A stretch of DNA of 64,000 bases from Litoreibacter janthinus (GCF_900111945.1 NZ_FOYO01000001.1:2735751-2799750); one strand, 5' to 3'; positions 48,101 to 56,267 are shown, counted from the first letter of the stretch. The notes: generated from the letters alone by a model not told the origin. Translations and numbers: made by a program.

Positions 48101-48747
48101 CCAATCTCGATGCCATCCGCATGGTCATCCGCGTCAAAAACGTGATCGACTGAGACAACGCCTTGATCAAGCGAAATTTCTGGCGCCACTGTATCAGGAG
48201 TGGACCCGCCACCCCCGCCAGCACCGCCAATGACAGCCGCGCCACCGACAACCGCTGCCGCAGCGCCCAAGCCGGTCGCACCTGCACCGCCCAAACCAGC
48301 AAGGATCGGAGCGGCCAACATTGTTGCCGTTTCCTCAGAAGCCACAGCGTCGGCAGCTATAATGGTGTCAACTTCAGAGCCCCCCACGTAGAAGAGCGCA
48401 TCATCCGGACTCCATTTGCCAAAAACCTGCGCTTCAGCATAGTCAGCACTCACAAGACCTTCTTGCGCGCCCGCCAAGTCAACTTCGGTCAGCAACCCGT
48501 CCGCACTGAGGTAAAGATCAGCATCCGCGCTAAAGTATCCTTCCAGCCGGATTTTGCGGCCATCAGCAAGAGTTACGATAACCGCATCCCCTGCCCGCTC
48601 ATATCCTGCGACCTGAAACCTACGCAGGTTCAGGGAGATATCGTCGCCACTGTTGATGAAAATTGTGTCTGCTGCGTCCGCCTTTGCGAGCACACCACGC
48701 CTAATGTTACCCGCACGATCGCGAACAACGAATTCAATCGCTTCCAT
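45181..48747 (-). CDS. Large Ig-repeat adhesin exported by type I secretion (BapA/LapA-like)
   Basis: 1188 residues. Residues 1-150 resemble the BapA/LapA prefix domain (MEAIEFVVRDRAGNIRRGVL, FQVAGYERAGDAVIVTLADG), followed by a Gly/Ala-rich hydrophobic stretch (GLGGAGATGLGAAAAVVGG) near 150-182 and a polyglycine linker. Residues 184-988 are eight bacterial Ig-like repeats of 98-103 residues. The last 200 residues carry strands and the C-terminal export signal. It should be held at the cell surface for attachment or biofilm. Very acidic. The start at 48747 has GGAG at about 12 bases; upstream residues look non-coding. No LapG/LapD gene lies near. Confidence 0.88.
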   Translation of the reverse strand: MEAIEFVVRDRAGNIRRGVLAKADAADTIFINSGDDISLNLRRFQVAGYERAGDAVIVTLADGRKIRLEGYFSADADLYLSADGLLTEVDLAGAQEGLVSADYAEAQVFGKWSPDDALFYVGGSEVDTIIAADAVASEETATMLAAPILAGLGGAGATGLGAAAAVVGGAAVIGGAGGGGGSTPDTVAPEISLDQGVVSVDHVFDADDHADGIEIGGTGEPGVEVVVEIDGETQEAVVDEDGVWGVVFDPTQVPEGEYDVDVTITATDDAGNVTTITDVVRIDTVTTVDVLTIDGAATGSGDVINAVEHADGVTLTGTGEIGANVVVTLDENGATATAVVDADGNWSVEFSSDQVATGEYTSSVTVTSTDAYGNSATATAQMVVDTVTDVAITGNNSGIDGIYNGSEVGSATTMSGTAQAGSSVVVTLTGPNGQVLGTQTVTATSSGEWSAEFAGGTLPGGEYDATVTAVATDTAGNTASTSSTFPVDTITNVEITANNAGVDGVYNNAEAASVAVLNGTAQAGASVVVTLTGPTGQTLGVQTVTATAGGTWTVEYPSNSLPQGEYDVTVSAVATDASGNSETTSATVPVDTITHVEIGQIEGQPAGTGVVNAVAHADGVVMSGTGEPGGQITVAVAGGGSVNSVVGADGTWQVNFLSSQIPTGELAPTVTVSITDAVGNTDSATAIMNIDTVTDVAITGNNTGIDNVMNLVESASGTALNGTAQAGASVAVTLTSQAGVVLGTQTVIANSNGTWTTNFPASTLPGGEYDVNVSAVATDGAGNTATASSTFAVDTVANVSVNTLNVEGDNVINIQEASDGVIITGTAEANARVEVDFGGALRTVVADGSGNWQASFGPGDVPAGVETTIPVQATFTDAAGNTAVANGTVEVDTIVRNLGVNEVTGDGVVDAGEAGTGFTLTGTTEPGAQSVMVTFHNLPARAATVGANGSWSVTFGPNEIPTGEYTSNVTVTTVDRNGNPDSVSTPVTVDTEVPDAPVVISYTEYTRGDPGVSGIGTELTDDIVAISQVSETGQVSNVAYDTRTVSEIPGVRDGELQFTFNERIPDGSNLVVNSEDAVGNENATLVVLDDNAAGAVNVSLAGLSSFDVGAIDLSIVAESQLTLSEADLLGLSDDTNSLIIHGDNSDVVNVAGAQATGQTEVIGGRVYDVYTLGDDGSLIIDQTVTVNY
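45784..48198 (-). repeat. Eight tandem Ig-like repeats in the adhesin
   Basis: Boundaries recur at (V/I)DT(V/I), with each unit 98-103 codons and phrases such as GTAQAGASVVVTLTGP, GEYDVTVSAVATD and DAAGNT. Units 3, 4 and 6 (with VAITGNN, VEITANN, VAITGNN) are closest relatives, suggesting recent duplication. Units 1, 5, 7 and 8 are more divergent. Confidence 0.8.
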
Positions 48748-49270
48748 AGTTACTACTCCGCCTCTGGCATCTACGGGCGCTTCAGCGCCTCGATTATTGT
48801 GACTATCTTTAACCAGAAATGTTCGATTTATCCAAGGGGAAATGCCGATATATTCGATCAATTTCCATATGTAGTGGTTTTCCTTGACGTTACGGCAAGA
48901 GATTCGCGGGCAAATCACCCACCACAACCCGCGATTTTCAACATGCTGCCTGTTTTCCTGCGATCAGGGGTTTAGAAACATGCCAAACATGTAACAAAGC
49001 GTGCCCTTCGGTCGTCGGTGCGATCTGGTACGTGTACACACACATGGATCATTCCGCAGGAACTCGCCCAAAGATCTCTGGACGGGAAGCCGATTTTCGG
49101 GCCTGTTCATAACTTGAAGAACGCCCATTACTGAATTGAAATATATTATTTATCTTTAGATTAATGTCGAATATTCGACCTAGGATCCGCCACCTCATCA
49201 GAAAACCCCGAAGCAAGTTCCCATTGAGCAAAGTGGGACCACAACGGAATGAGAGGGTTAGCTTTTACTC
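48748..49270. other. Gene-free region upstream of the adhesin operon
   Basis: 523 bases, AT-rich for this genome, lying between the adhesin and IclR genes. Neither strand has a supportable gene; small frames are short and without motifs. It should carry the adhesin promoter and control sites, including the palindrome at 49166. A long leader is possible. Confidence 0.5.
49166..49179. promoter_or_regulatory. Perfect 14-base palindrome GTCGAATATTCGAC
   Basis: Perfect palindrome inside the AT-rich stretch upstream of the adhesin operon, about 420 bases before its start codon. Possible binding site of a dimeric regulator. Confidence 0.35.
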
Positions 49271-50056
49271 TTAGCTAAACAAGGTTTCGCGTAGTTTTTC
49301 CGCGGCGGACTGGAGCGTTGGCACCATCTCACGCGCATTCGGCATGGTCATACGCTGTGACGGGCCGTGAACCGCCAGGGACGCAACATATCGCCCGAAA
49401 TGGTCGCGGACTGGCACTGCAACAGCGACCATGTCGTCAAGAAATTCCTCGTCATCTTCCGCATAACCTTGCTTGGCAATACGCTTAAGCTCAAGCATCA
49501 ACGCCTCGGCGCTGACATGGGTTTTTGCGGTTTTCTGGTTCAACTCCAGCGTGTTGACGAAAGCAGCGCGCGATTTGGGAGCCAGCGAGGCCATGAAAAC
49601 CTTGCCGGATGCTGTGCAATGGAACGGCACATTTGTCCCCACTGGCAGCTGGATACGAAATGACCATCGCGTATCGACCCGATCCAGATACCGCATCCCC
49701 GCCTCTTCGGGGACGACATAGTTCACCGTTTCGCCGACAGCGCCAGCTACCTCGGCCAGAATATGGTGACGAGCGATATTGGCCCAACCGGCGTGAAGCA
49801 GACCTGACGCCATCAGCCGGGTGCGCCGAGCGGCCCGGAACCCTTTGCCGTCGCCATCGCGCACCAAGAACCCTTCGGCTTCGAGCGTCGCGCAAAGCCG
49901 GTGGACCGTTTGCTTGGGTAGCCCGACGAATGCATTCATCTCCGTTGGCGTCATGGCCCTATCGCTATGGCCCAGTGCCTCCAGCAGTAGCAGCGTGCGC
50001 ATATTAGTCGGGATACGTGCATCTAAATCGTCTTGGGCGGTCATGGTATTTGGCAT
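49271..50056 (-). CDS. IclR-family transcriptional regulator
   Basis: 261 residues. N-terminal winged helix (about 20-75: MTPTEMNAFVGLPKQTVHRL) and C-terminal ligand-binding GAF-like domain (GETVNYVVPEEAGMRYLDRV, LPVGTNVPFHCTASGKVFMA, DDMVAVAVPVRD). Such regulators respond to small aromatic or organic acids. Divergent from the GMC oxidoreductase, so it probably controls that operon. I start at 50056 (MPNTMTAQDD), after AGAGGA, instead of 111 bases upstream. Confidence 0.9.
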   Translation of the reverse strand: MPNTMTAQDDLDARIPTNMRTLLLLEALGHSDRAMTPTEMNAFVGLPKQTVHRLCATLEAEGFLVRDGDGKGFRAARRTRLMASGLLHAGWANIARHHILAEVAGAVGETVNYVVPEEAGMRYLDRVDTRWSFRIQLPVGTNVPFHCTASGKVFMASLAPKSRAAFVNTLELNQKTAKTHVSAEALMLELKRIAKQGYAEDDEEFLDDMVAVAVPVRDHFGRYVASLAVHGPSQRMTMPNAREMVPTLQSAAEKLRETLFS

Positions 50057-50140
50057 CGCGTCCTCTGAAAATGCACCGCAGCCGCGGATAGGACAATCGG
50101 AATCCCCTTGCCCAAACCACGAATCGCTGTAGGTTATTCC

Positions 50141-50176
50141 TATCAAAAACGAGACTAAAAGTCTCAATTTTTGATA
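50141..50176. promoter_or_regulatory. 36-base near-perfect inverted repeat, probable IclR operator
   Basis: Left arm TATCAAAAA-C-GAGACT and right arm AGTCTC-AA-TTTTTGATA around AAA; the inner core GAGACTAAAAGTCTC is a perfect palindrome. It ends 14 bases before the TTG start of the GMC gene and lies in the 133-base divergent gap, so it overlaps one or both promoters. Confidence 0.65.
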
Positions 50177-50189
50177 TCGGAGGGGTTTT

Positions 50190-51791
50190 TTGGAATTTGA
50201 CTACGTAATTGTCGGTGCAGGCTCTGCCGGATGCGCCATTGCGAACCGTCTTTCCGAAAGCGGTAAGTATACTGTCGCCGTGCTTGAAGCGGGCGGCCGT
50301 GACTCTAATCCGTGGATCCATATCCCCGTCGGCTACTTCAAAACCATGGACAACCCCAATACCGACTGGCGCTACAAAGCTGCCAGCGACCCGGGCCTCA
50401 ATGGCAGGTCTATCCCGTGGCCGCGCGGGCGTGTTTTGGGCGGATCGTCATCGATCAACGGGCTGCTCTATGTCCGCGGACAATCGCAAGACTACGACCA
50501 CTGGGCGCAACTAGGAAATTCCGGCTGGAGCTGGGACAGCGTCCTGCCCTATTTCAAGAAGTCGGAGAATTGGCAAGGTGACGTGGTCGGGGAAGAACGT
50601 GGGCAGAACGGCCCGTTGCAAGTTTCTCCGACGCGGTTGAAACGCGATATTGTCGACAAATGGATCGATGCTGCAGTCGCCGCCGGCTACAAGCGTAACA
50701 CCGATTACAACAATGGCGATCAGGAAGGCGTCGGCTATTTCCAATTGACCATGTCCAACGGGCGCAGATGCTCCAGCGCGGTGGCTTACCTGAAGCCAGC
50801 GCGGTCCCGCAAGAACCTCGCCATCATCACCCATGCCCAAACCAAGCGCCTGATCATGGAAGGCAAACGCATCGTGGGGGTCGAGGTTGATCTTAAGGGG
50901 ACGCACACTGAAATCCGTGCGCAAAAGGAAGTCATTTTATCAGCAGGTTCAATAGGTTCTCCGCAAATCCTCATGTTGTCGGGCATTGGTGACATTGATG
51001 GGATAAAGCGCCATGGCATCGATATGGCTCACGAGCTGAAAGGCGTCGGGCGCAACCTCCAGGACCATCTGCAAGCCAGACCTGTGTTCAAGACCGATCT
51101 GTCGACCATAAATGTCGAGGTGTCGAACTACCTAAAACAAGGGTTGATCGCGCTGGAATATGCGCTGAAGCGCTCGGGTCCGATGGCGATGGCCGCGAGC
51201 CTTGGCACGGGGTTCCTGAAAACCGAAGAGCACATGGACGTTCCTGACATCCAGTTCCATATCCAGCCCTTCTCGGCCTCGCATCCGGCAGAAGGGCCGC
51301 ACAAGTTCTCGGCCTTCACCGCTTCGGTTCTGCAACTGCGCCCTGAAAGCGCGGGGCATTTGGAACTGAAATCCGCAAACTGGCAGGACCATCCGGCCAT
51401 TCATCCGAATTATCTGGCGACGGAAACCGACCAGCGCACCATTGTCAAAGGCATACAGGTGGCGCGCCGGATCGCTCAGTTCAGCCCGTTGAAAGAACAT
51501 ATTCTTGAAGAATTTGCCCCAGGACGCGAGGTCGCCTTTGATGATTACGAGGGAACGCTCGACTGGGCTCGCAATACGGCTGTAACGATCTACCACCCCA
51601 CTGGCACCTGCAAGATGGGGCAAGACGACATGTCAGTTGTCGATGAACGCCTGCGGGTTCGAGGGGTCGAGGGGCTTCGCGTCGCGGATTGTTCGATTAT
51701 GCCGAGCATCGTGAGCGGAAACACCAACGCTCCAGCGATTATGATCGGCGAGAAAGCTTCAGACATGATCCTTGAGGACGCCGTAGCATGA
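50190..51791 (+). CDS. GMC-family FAD oxidoreductase (choline dehydrogenase-like)
   Basis: 533 residues. FAD-binding VIVGAGSAGCAIANRLSE at residues 6-23, the GMC signature GRVLGGSSSINGLLYVRG, and the C-terminal active-site TIYHPTGTCKMGQDD with the histidine, plus NTNAPAIMIGEKASDMI. Oxidises an alcohol; substrate unknown. A TTG start at 50190 with GGAGGGG eight bases before it. Its stop overlaps the TerC gene (ATGA), and a TRAP transporter follows. Likely catabolic operon under the divergent IclR regulator. Confidence 0.9.
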   Translation: MEFDYVIVGAGSAGCAIANRLSESGKYTVAVLEAGGRDSNPWIHIPVGYFKTMDNPNTDWRYKAASDPGLNGRSIPWPRGRVLGGSSSINGLLYVRGQSQDYDHWAQLGNSGWSWDSVLPYFKKSENWQGDVVGEERGQNGPLQVSPTRLKRDIVDKWIDAAVAAGYKRNTDYNNGDQEGVGYFQLTMSNGRRCSSAVAYLKPARSRKNLAIITHAQTKRLIMEGKRIVGVEVDLKGTHTEIRAQKEVILSAGSIGSPQILMLSGIGDIDGIKRHGIDMAHELKGVGRNLQDHLQARPVFKTDLSTINVEVSNYLKQGLIALEYALKRSGPMAMAASLGTGFLKTEEHMDVPDIQFHIQPFSASHPAEGPHKFSAFTASVLQLRPESAGHLELKSANWQDHPAIHPNYLATETDQRTIVKGIQVARRIAQFSPLKEHILEEFAPGREVAFDDYEGTLDWARNTAVTIYHPTGTCKMGQDDMSVVDERLRVRGVEGLRVADCSIMPSIVSGNTNAPAIMIGEKASDMILEDAVA

Positions 51792-52456
51792 TTGACACTC
51801 TTCTAGATTTCTCCAAGATCGTCATCGCGGATTTGATCCTGTCCGGAGACAACGCTCTAATTATCGGCATGGCCGCTGCGGGTCTTGCGCCTCAACTGCG
51901 CAAAAAGGCCATCCTTTATGGTATGGTAATTGCCGCAGCCTTGCGCATCGTATTCGCGGTCGTGGCAACGAAACTTCTGGGCATTCCGGGAATTCTTTTT
52001 GTCGGGTCGCTGTTGCTGTTCTGGGTCTGCTGGCGGCTCTATACGGAAATCCGCGACAATGTGGACGAGCAAGCGGAGCGCGCGCTTGAACGCGCGGAAG
52101 ACCCCGAGCGGGGCTATACCGGCAAGCCGACCCGCACGATGGGATCCGCCCTTCTCTCAATCACCATCGCTGACGTGTCTATGTCGCTGGACAATGTTCT
52201 GGCCGTTGCGGCAATCGCGGATGGTGACACGAACATGCTTATCTTCGGGCTGGTCCTTGCGATCGTGCTGATGGCCTTCGCCGCGACAATGATCATGAAA
52301 CTTCTGACCCACTATCCTTGGATCAGCTGGTTGGGCCTGATCGTGCTGCTCTATGTGGCCGGCGAGATGTTCTACCGCGGCGTGTTTGACATGCACACCG
52401 GAATTGGTCCGATGATGGGCTGGTTCGAGGGCTACAATTTAAGCAAGGGGCACTAG
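51788..52456 (+). CDS. TerC-family membrane protein (YjbE type)
   Basis: 222 residues, about seven membrane spans. The family acid-rich motifs ADLILSGDNALIIGMA and IADVSMSLDNVLAVAAIADG are both present. TerC proteins export metal ions such as manganese at the time of protein secretion, or serve metal or tellurite resistance. It is an odd member of a GMC/TRAP operon; the four-base overlap with the GMC gene shows coupling. A metal supply role for the operon is inference. Confidence 0.88.
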   Translation: MIDTLLDFSKIVIADLILSGDNALIIGMAAAGLAPQLRKKAILYGMVIAAALRIVFAVVATKLLGIPGILFVGSLLLFWVCWRLYTEIRDNVDEQAERALERAEDPERGYTGKPTRTMGSALLSITIADVSMSLDNVLAVAAIADGDTNMLIFGLVLAIVLMAFAATMIMKLLTHYPWISWLGLIVLLYVAGEMFYRGVFDMHTGIGPMMGWFEGYNLSKGH

Positions 52457-52593
52457 CTCCCTGCTCACGATATTCAACCACCGCAACCTTGGAGGAGGAC
52501 GCGCGGTGACCCGTTGAAGAAACCGCCACCGGGGATGCCTTCCCCCGTTGGCTTTAAGGATAACAGGAGGCTTGGACCTTAAGGGAGGACCTT

Positions 52594-53694
52594 ATGTTGA
52601 ACTTGAAAACTATAACGGCAGGCGCACTTGGCTTGTCGATGTTGGCCTCGGCAGCACTTGCTGAGACCACAATTCGCGTACAGTCTGTGATCCCGTCCTC
52701 TGCGGACGAGATTGTCATGCTGAAAGACTTCGCCGAGGATGTGAAAGCCCTCACGGACGGTGAAGTCGTCATCGAAGTGCTGCCCGCAGGCTCCGTCGTG
52801 GGTGTGCAGGAAACGCTTGATGCGGTTGACGCGGGCCTGATCGAAGGGGGCTTTGCGTGGACACACTACTGGTCCGGCAAACACCCTGCCGCCATGCTGT
52901 TCGGCTCGCCCGTGGCCGGTGCCGGTGTCGGCATCGACAACATCGCGTTTATGTCGTGGTTCCTGAATGCCGGCGGCAAAGAGTTGTATGACCAGCTGTG
53001 GAAAGAGATGGGCGTGAATGTCAAAGGCTTCATGCTGCAACCGGTTGGCCCAGAGGCTTTGGGTTGGTTCAAAGAGCCGATCGAAACCATGGCCGATTTC
53101 CGCAAGTACCGCTTCCGGACACCTCCGGGCATTCCGGGCCAGACCTATAAGGACATCGGCGTGGCTTCGGTCGCTATGGGCGGCGGGGACATCTTGCCCG
53201 CGCTTGAAAAAGGCACAATCGACGCGGCGGAATGGTGCTGCCCGAAGCCTGACTCGGTCTTTGGCTTCCAAAAAGTTCTGAAGCACTACTACCTTCAAGG
53301 CTTGCACCAAGTCGTTGTGAACGCTGACCTTTATATCAACGGAGACGTTTATAACGCGCTGACCCCACTCCAGCAGAAAGCCATTGAAGTCGCAGCGAAC
53401 GCTTCGCTGATGAAGTCTATGGCCTACCGCATCCGTGAAAACGGTCTGGCACTGGACAAGCTGGTGAACGAAGACGGCGTCATCCTTCATGACACTCCAG
53501 CCGACTACTTCACCGAGTATATGGCTGCCGCGAACAAAGCGCTGGAAACCAACGCTGCGGAAAACGCTTTCTTCAAGGAAGTCTGGGACAGCCAGAAAGA
53601 ATTCGCCCGTACGGCAATTCCATTCTGGGCCGGTGCGCAAACCTCCAACGCCAATCTAGGCCGCGCATATGCGGCTGAGCTTGCGAAGAAGTAA
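52594..53694 (+). CDS. dctP: TRAP transporter solute-binding protein (DctP family)
   Basis: 366 residues. Signal peptide (LKTITAGALGLSMLASAALAE) then a DctP-type mature protein: VVGVQETLDAVDAGLIEGGF, FRKYRFRTPPGIPGQTYKDI with the arginine that pairs with a carboxylate group, and GTIDAAEWCCPKPDS. Probably binds an organic acid; the alpha-keto acid type (TakP) is the nearest I can suggest. The start follows GGGAGG. A stem-loop follows the gene. Confidence 0.9.
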   Translation: MLNLKTITAGALGLSMLASAALAETTIRVQSVIPSSADEIVMLKDFAEDVKALTDGEVVIEVLPAGSVVGVQETLDAVDAGLIEGGFAWTHYWSGKHPAAMLFGSPVAGAGVGIDNIAFMSWFLNAGGKELYDQLWKEMGVNVKGFMLQPVGPEALGWFKEPIETMADFRKYRFRTPPGIPGQTYKDIGVASVAMGGGDILPALEKGTIDAAEWCCPKPDSVFGFQKVLKHYYLQGLHQVVVNADLYINGDVYNALTPLQQKAIEVAANASLMKSMAYRIRENGLALDKLVNEDGVILHDTPADYFTEYMAAANKALETNAAENAFFKEVWDSQKEFARTAIPFWAGAQTSNANLGRAYAAELAKK

Positions 53695-53708
53695 GCCTCA
53701 AGGCTTGG

Positions 53709-53739
53709 CCTGCCCGCGTCCGATACGGATGTGGGCAGG
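53709..53739 (+). promoter_or_regulatory. Stem-loop between dctP and dctQ
   Basis: Fourteen-base arms starting CCTGCCC and ending GGGCAGG with only G-U wobbles, three-base loop. No T run follows. It probably stabilises dctP mRNA relative to the membrane subunit genes. Confidence 0.6.
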
Positions 53740-53802
53740 ACAAATAACCGCCCCCAAAGCACTGTAACCGGGGCGTCATTTCGCCAGATAGGGACATTCC
53801 CC

Positions 53803-54432
53803 ATGATCAACGAAGATCAAGACAAGATCGACTTCTCGGAATACGAGAACATCGGCGACGAGCTTCTTGCGGACGCAGGCGGTGCGGTTGGCAAAACACT
53901 GCCCGACGACATGCACCCGCTGGCCCGCAAGGCCATCTACGCGATCGACAATTTTTCGAACTGGCAAGGCCGGATCGCCTGTCTGCTGGTGGTGCCGATC
54001 ATCTTCGGGATGTTCTACGAGGTCATCGCACGCAGCTTCTTCACCGCGCCGACCCTTTGGGCTTACGATCTGTCGCGCATCCTTTATGGCGTGTCCTTCA
54101 TGCTGGGCGCCGCATATGCGCTGATGCGCGGGCTGCATATCCGTGCCGACTTTCTATATCGCGGCTTCACCGAACGCACCCAAGGCCGCGTCGATTTGAT
54201 CCTCTATATCGTGCTGTTCATGCCTTCGATGCTGTTCTTCCTGAAAGCGGGCTACGATTTCTCTTTGAAGTCCTTCCTTCAAGGCGAGCGCGCGGGCGAC
54301 AGCACATGGGCGCCCATCGTGTGGCCGGTCAAAATTGCGCTGACAACCGGCGTGCTGTTCCTATGCATTCAGGGGGTCTCTGAAATTCTCAAATCGTGGT
54401 ACGCCGCGACCCGTGGAAAGTGGCCGGTCTGA
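53803..54432 (+). CDS. dctQ: TRAP transporter small membrane subunit
   Basis: 209 residues, four membrane spans after an acidic N-terminal tail of about 45 residues (DFSEYENIGDELLADAGG). The family core WAYDLSRILYGVSFMLGAAYAL and GLHIRADFLYRGF is clear. Partners with DctM. The stop overlaps the dctM start (TGATG). Confidence 0.9.
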   Translation: MINEDQDKIDFSEYENIGDELLADAGGAVGKTLPDDMHPLARKAIYAIDNFSNWQGRIACLLVVPIIFGMFYEVIARSFFTAPTLWAYDLSRILYGVSFMLGAAYALMRGLHIRADFLYRGFTERTQGRVDLILYIVLFMPSMLFFLKAGYDFSLKSFLQGERAGDSTWAPIVWPVKIALTTGVLFLCIQGVSEILKSWYAATRGKWPV

Positions 54433-55763
54433 TGGAATTCTCGAATGAAATAATCGGCCTGTTCATGATCGGAGCCATGCTGTTCGCGATCTTTGTTGGC
54501 TTCCCGATCTCCTTCACTCTGATCTTCCTTGGCGTCGTCTTCGGCGCTTGGGGCTTCGGTGTGAAACTGACCATCTTCCTGATGACCCTGCAATTCTACA
54601 ACTCGATGATGGAGCAGACGCTCGCGGCTGTCCCGTTATTCGTGTTCATGGGCTTTATGATGGAACAGGCCGGATTGATGGAGCGATTATTCGCGGCGAT
54701 CCAGATGATGCTGGCCCGCATGAAAGGCTCCCTCTATATCGCAGTGCTGTTCGTTTCCGTGGTCTTTGGCGCGGCAACCGGCATCGTGGGTGCCTCTGTC
54801 ACGATCCTTGGCATCATGGCCGCCAAAACGATGAACCGCTCCGGTTATGACGTGCGTCTCGCGGCTGGTACCATCACCGCGGGCGGCACATTGGGTATCC
54901 TGATCCCGCCGTCGATCATGCTGGTCGTTATGGGGCCGGTGCTGGAAATCCCGGTCACCGACCTATTTGCCGCCGCGATCATTCCGGGCGTCATGATGGC
55001 AGCGCTCTATTTGATCTATTCGGTTGGCCGCTGCTGGATCAACCCAAGCCTTGGCCCCCCGCTGCCGGAGGATCTGATCGAGCCAGACAAATCGAAAATT
55101 GCGTTGGAATTGCTGTGGGGGTTTGTGCCCCCCACCATCCTGATTGCGTTCGCTCTGGGCTCGATCCTGTTTGGCCTTGCCACCCCGACCGAGGGCGCAG
55201 GCATGGGAGCGTTCGGCTCGATCCTGCTCGCGATGGGCTACCGCAAGTTCACGATTAAGGGCTTCTACGACGCATTGATCAAAACCTTGGAAATCTCGGT
55301 CCTGATCTTGTTCCTCGTCGCAGCGTCCAACTTCTTTGGTGCGGTGTTCTCGCGCTTGGGAACGCCAACCATGATCACTGAGCTTCTGCTGAACCTTGAT
55401 GTCTCCGCGTCCATGGTGGTGATCTTGATCCTTGCGCTGGTCTTCGTGCTTGGCTGGCCGTTGGAGTGGGTGCCGATTGTGCTGATCATCCTGCCAATCC
55501 TCGCGCCTGTCTTGCTGGAATTGGAGGTCGACATGCTGTGGTTCGCGATCCTCGTCGCGGTCTGTCTGCAAACTGCTTGGCTCAGTCCGCCCGTGGCGCT
55601 ATCGGCTTACTTCCTGAAAGGCGTGGTGCCAGAATGGGACCTCAAGGACATCTATCTGGGGATGATGCAGTTCATGGTCATCCAGTTGATCGGCCTTGCG
55701 ATGGTCTTCGCCTTCCCTGCCATAGCAACTTGGTTGCCAGTCTATTTCTACGGCGGCGGCTAA
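54432..55763 (+). CDS. dctM: TRAP transporter large membrane subunit
   Basis: 443 residues, about 12 spans. Family marks: VPLFVFMGFMMEQAG, GGTLGILIPPSIMLVVMG and LVFVLGWPLEWVPIVLII. Forms the ion-driven translocation path. Last gene of the operon before a terminator shared with the K+ channel gene opposite. Confidence 0.93.
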   Translation: MEFSNEIIGLFMIGAMLFAIFVGFPISFTLIFLGVVFGAWGFGVKLTIFLMTLQFYNSMMEQTLAAVPLFVFMGFMMEQAGLMERLFAAIQMMLARMKGSLYIAVLFVSVVFGAATGIVGASVTILGIMAAKTMNRSGYDVRLAAGTITAGGTLGILIPPSIMLVVMGPVLEIPVTDLFAAAIIPGVMMAALYLIYSVGRCWINPSLGPPLPEDLIEPDKSKIALELLWGFVPPTILIAFALGSILFGLATPTEGAGMGAFGSILLAMGYRKFTIKGFYDALIKTLEISVLILFLVAASNFFGAVFSRLGTPTMITELLLNLDVSASMVVILILALVFVLGWPLEWVPIVLIILPILAPVLLELEVDMLWFAILVAVCLQTAWLSPPVALSAYFLKGVVPEWDLKDIYLGMMQFMVIQLIGLAMVFAFPAIATWLPVYFYGGG

Positions 55764-55781
55764 CGCTATAGCATCACACAA

Positions 55782-55816
55782 AAAAGGGCGCGCCGAGATG
55801 ATCGGCGCGCCCTTTT
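55782..55816. terminator. Bidirectional intrinsic terminator
   Basis: Fifteen-base arms AAAAGGGCGCGCCGA and TCGGCGCGCCCTTTT with A and T runs at the ends, between the convergent dctM and channel genes. Confidence 0.88.
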
Positions 55817-55844
55817 CTGTGGAGCAGCAATCCTGTTTTCAGCG

Positions 55845-56267
55845 TTAACGCTGGCGGAACCGGACGACATCCAAAATCTCGACAAGAAATGCGGTGAATA
55901 ACCCGAACACCAAAAGACCATTGGTGGCCGTCATCCCTGCAAGCAACCGCCAATTTTCATCGATCACCACATCGCCATAACCGACAGTGGTAAAGGACAC
56001 GATGGCGAAATAAAGCGCAGTTTCAAGGCGATCGAAGAGCCCGATATACATGAACACGCCCGCCCATCCCCAGATGGAAAGCGTCAAAACCAGCAATATC
56101 CAGAACAGTGCGATCACCAGGACAGCCAGCGTTTGCAGCGCGCGGCTTTTGCGTTCCAAAGCAGCATCCACACGACGTAGCGCGCGGCCCGCAATTTCGA
56201 ACAGCATTGCGGCAGCGAGCATCGTAATCACAATGACCACGGACCCCACAAAGAGAGCTTTAATCAA
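55845..56267 (-). CDS. Two-span potassium channel-like protein
   Basis: 140 residues. Pore motif TVGYGD (FAIVSFTTVGYGDVV) between the last two spans, with two further hydrophobic segments before, one long. A short Ion_trans_2 channel lacking any cytoplasmic RCK domain. Downstream of the DUF442 gene by 86 bases and on the same strand, so probably in one transcript controlled from the Fnr-type box at 56867. Confidence 0.85.
   Translation of the reverse strand: MIKALFVGSVVIVITMLAAAMLFEIAGRALRRVDAALERKSRALQTLAVLVIALFWILLVLTLSIWGWAGVFMYIGLFDRLETALYFAIVSFTTVGYGDVVIDENWRLLAGMTATNGLLVFGLFTAFLVEILDVVRFRQR

Noticed and set aside
45784..48198. Periodic DNA repeats as a CRISPR array
   Set aside because: The period is about 300 bases and codes for Ig-like protein units; no short identical repeats or spacers.
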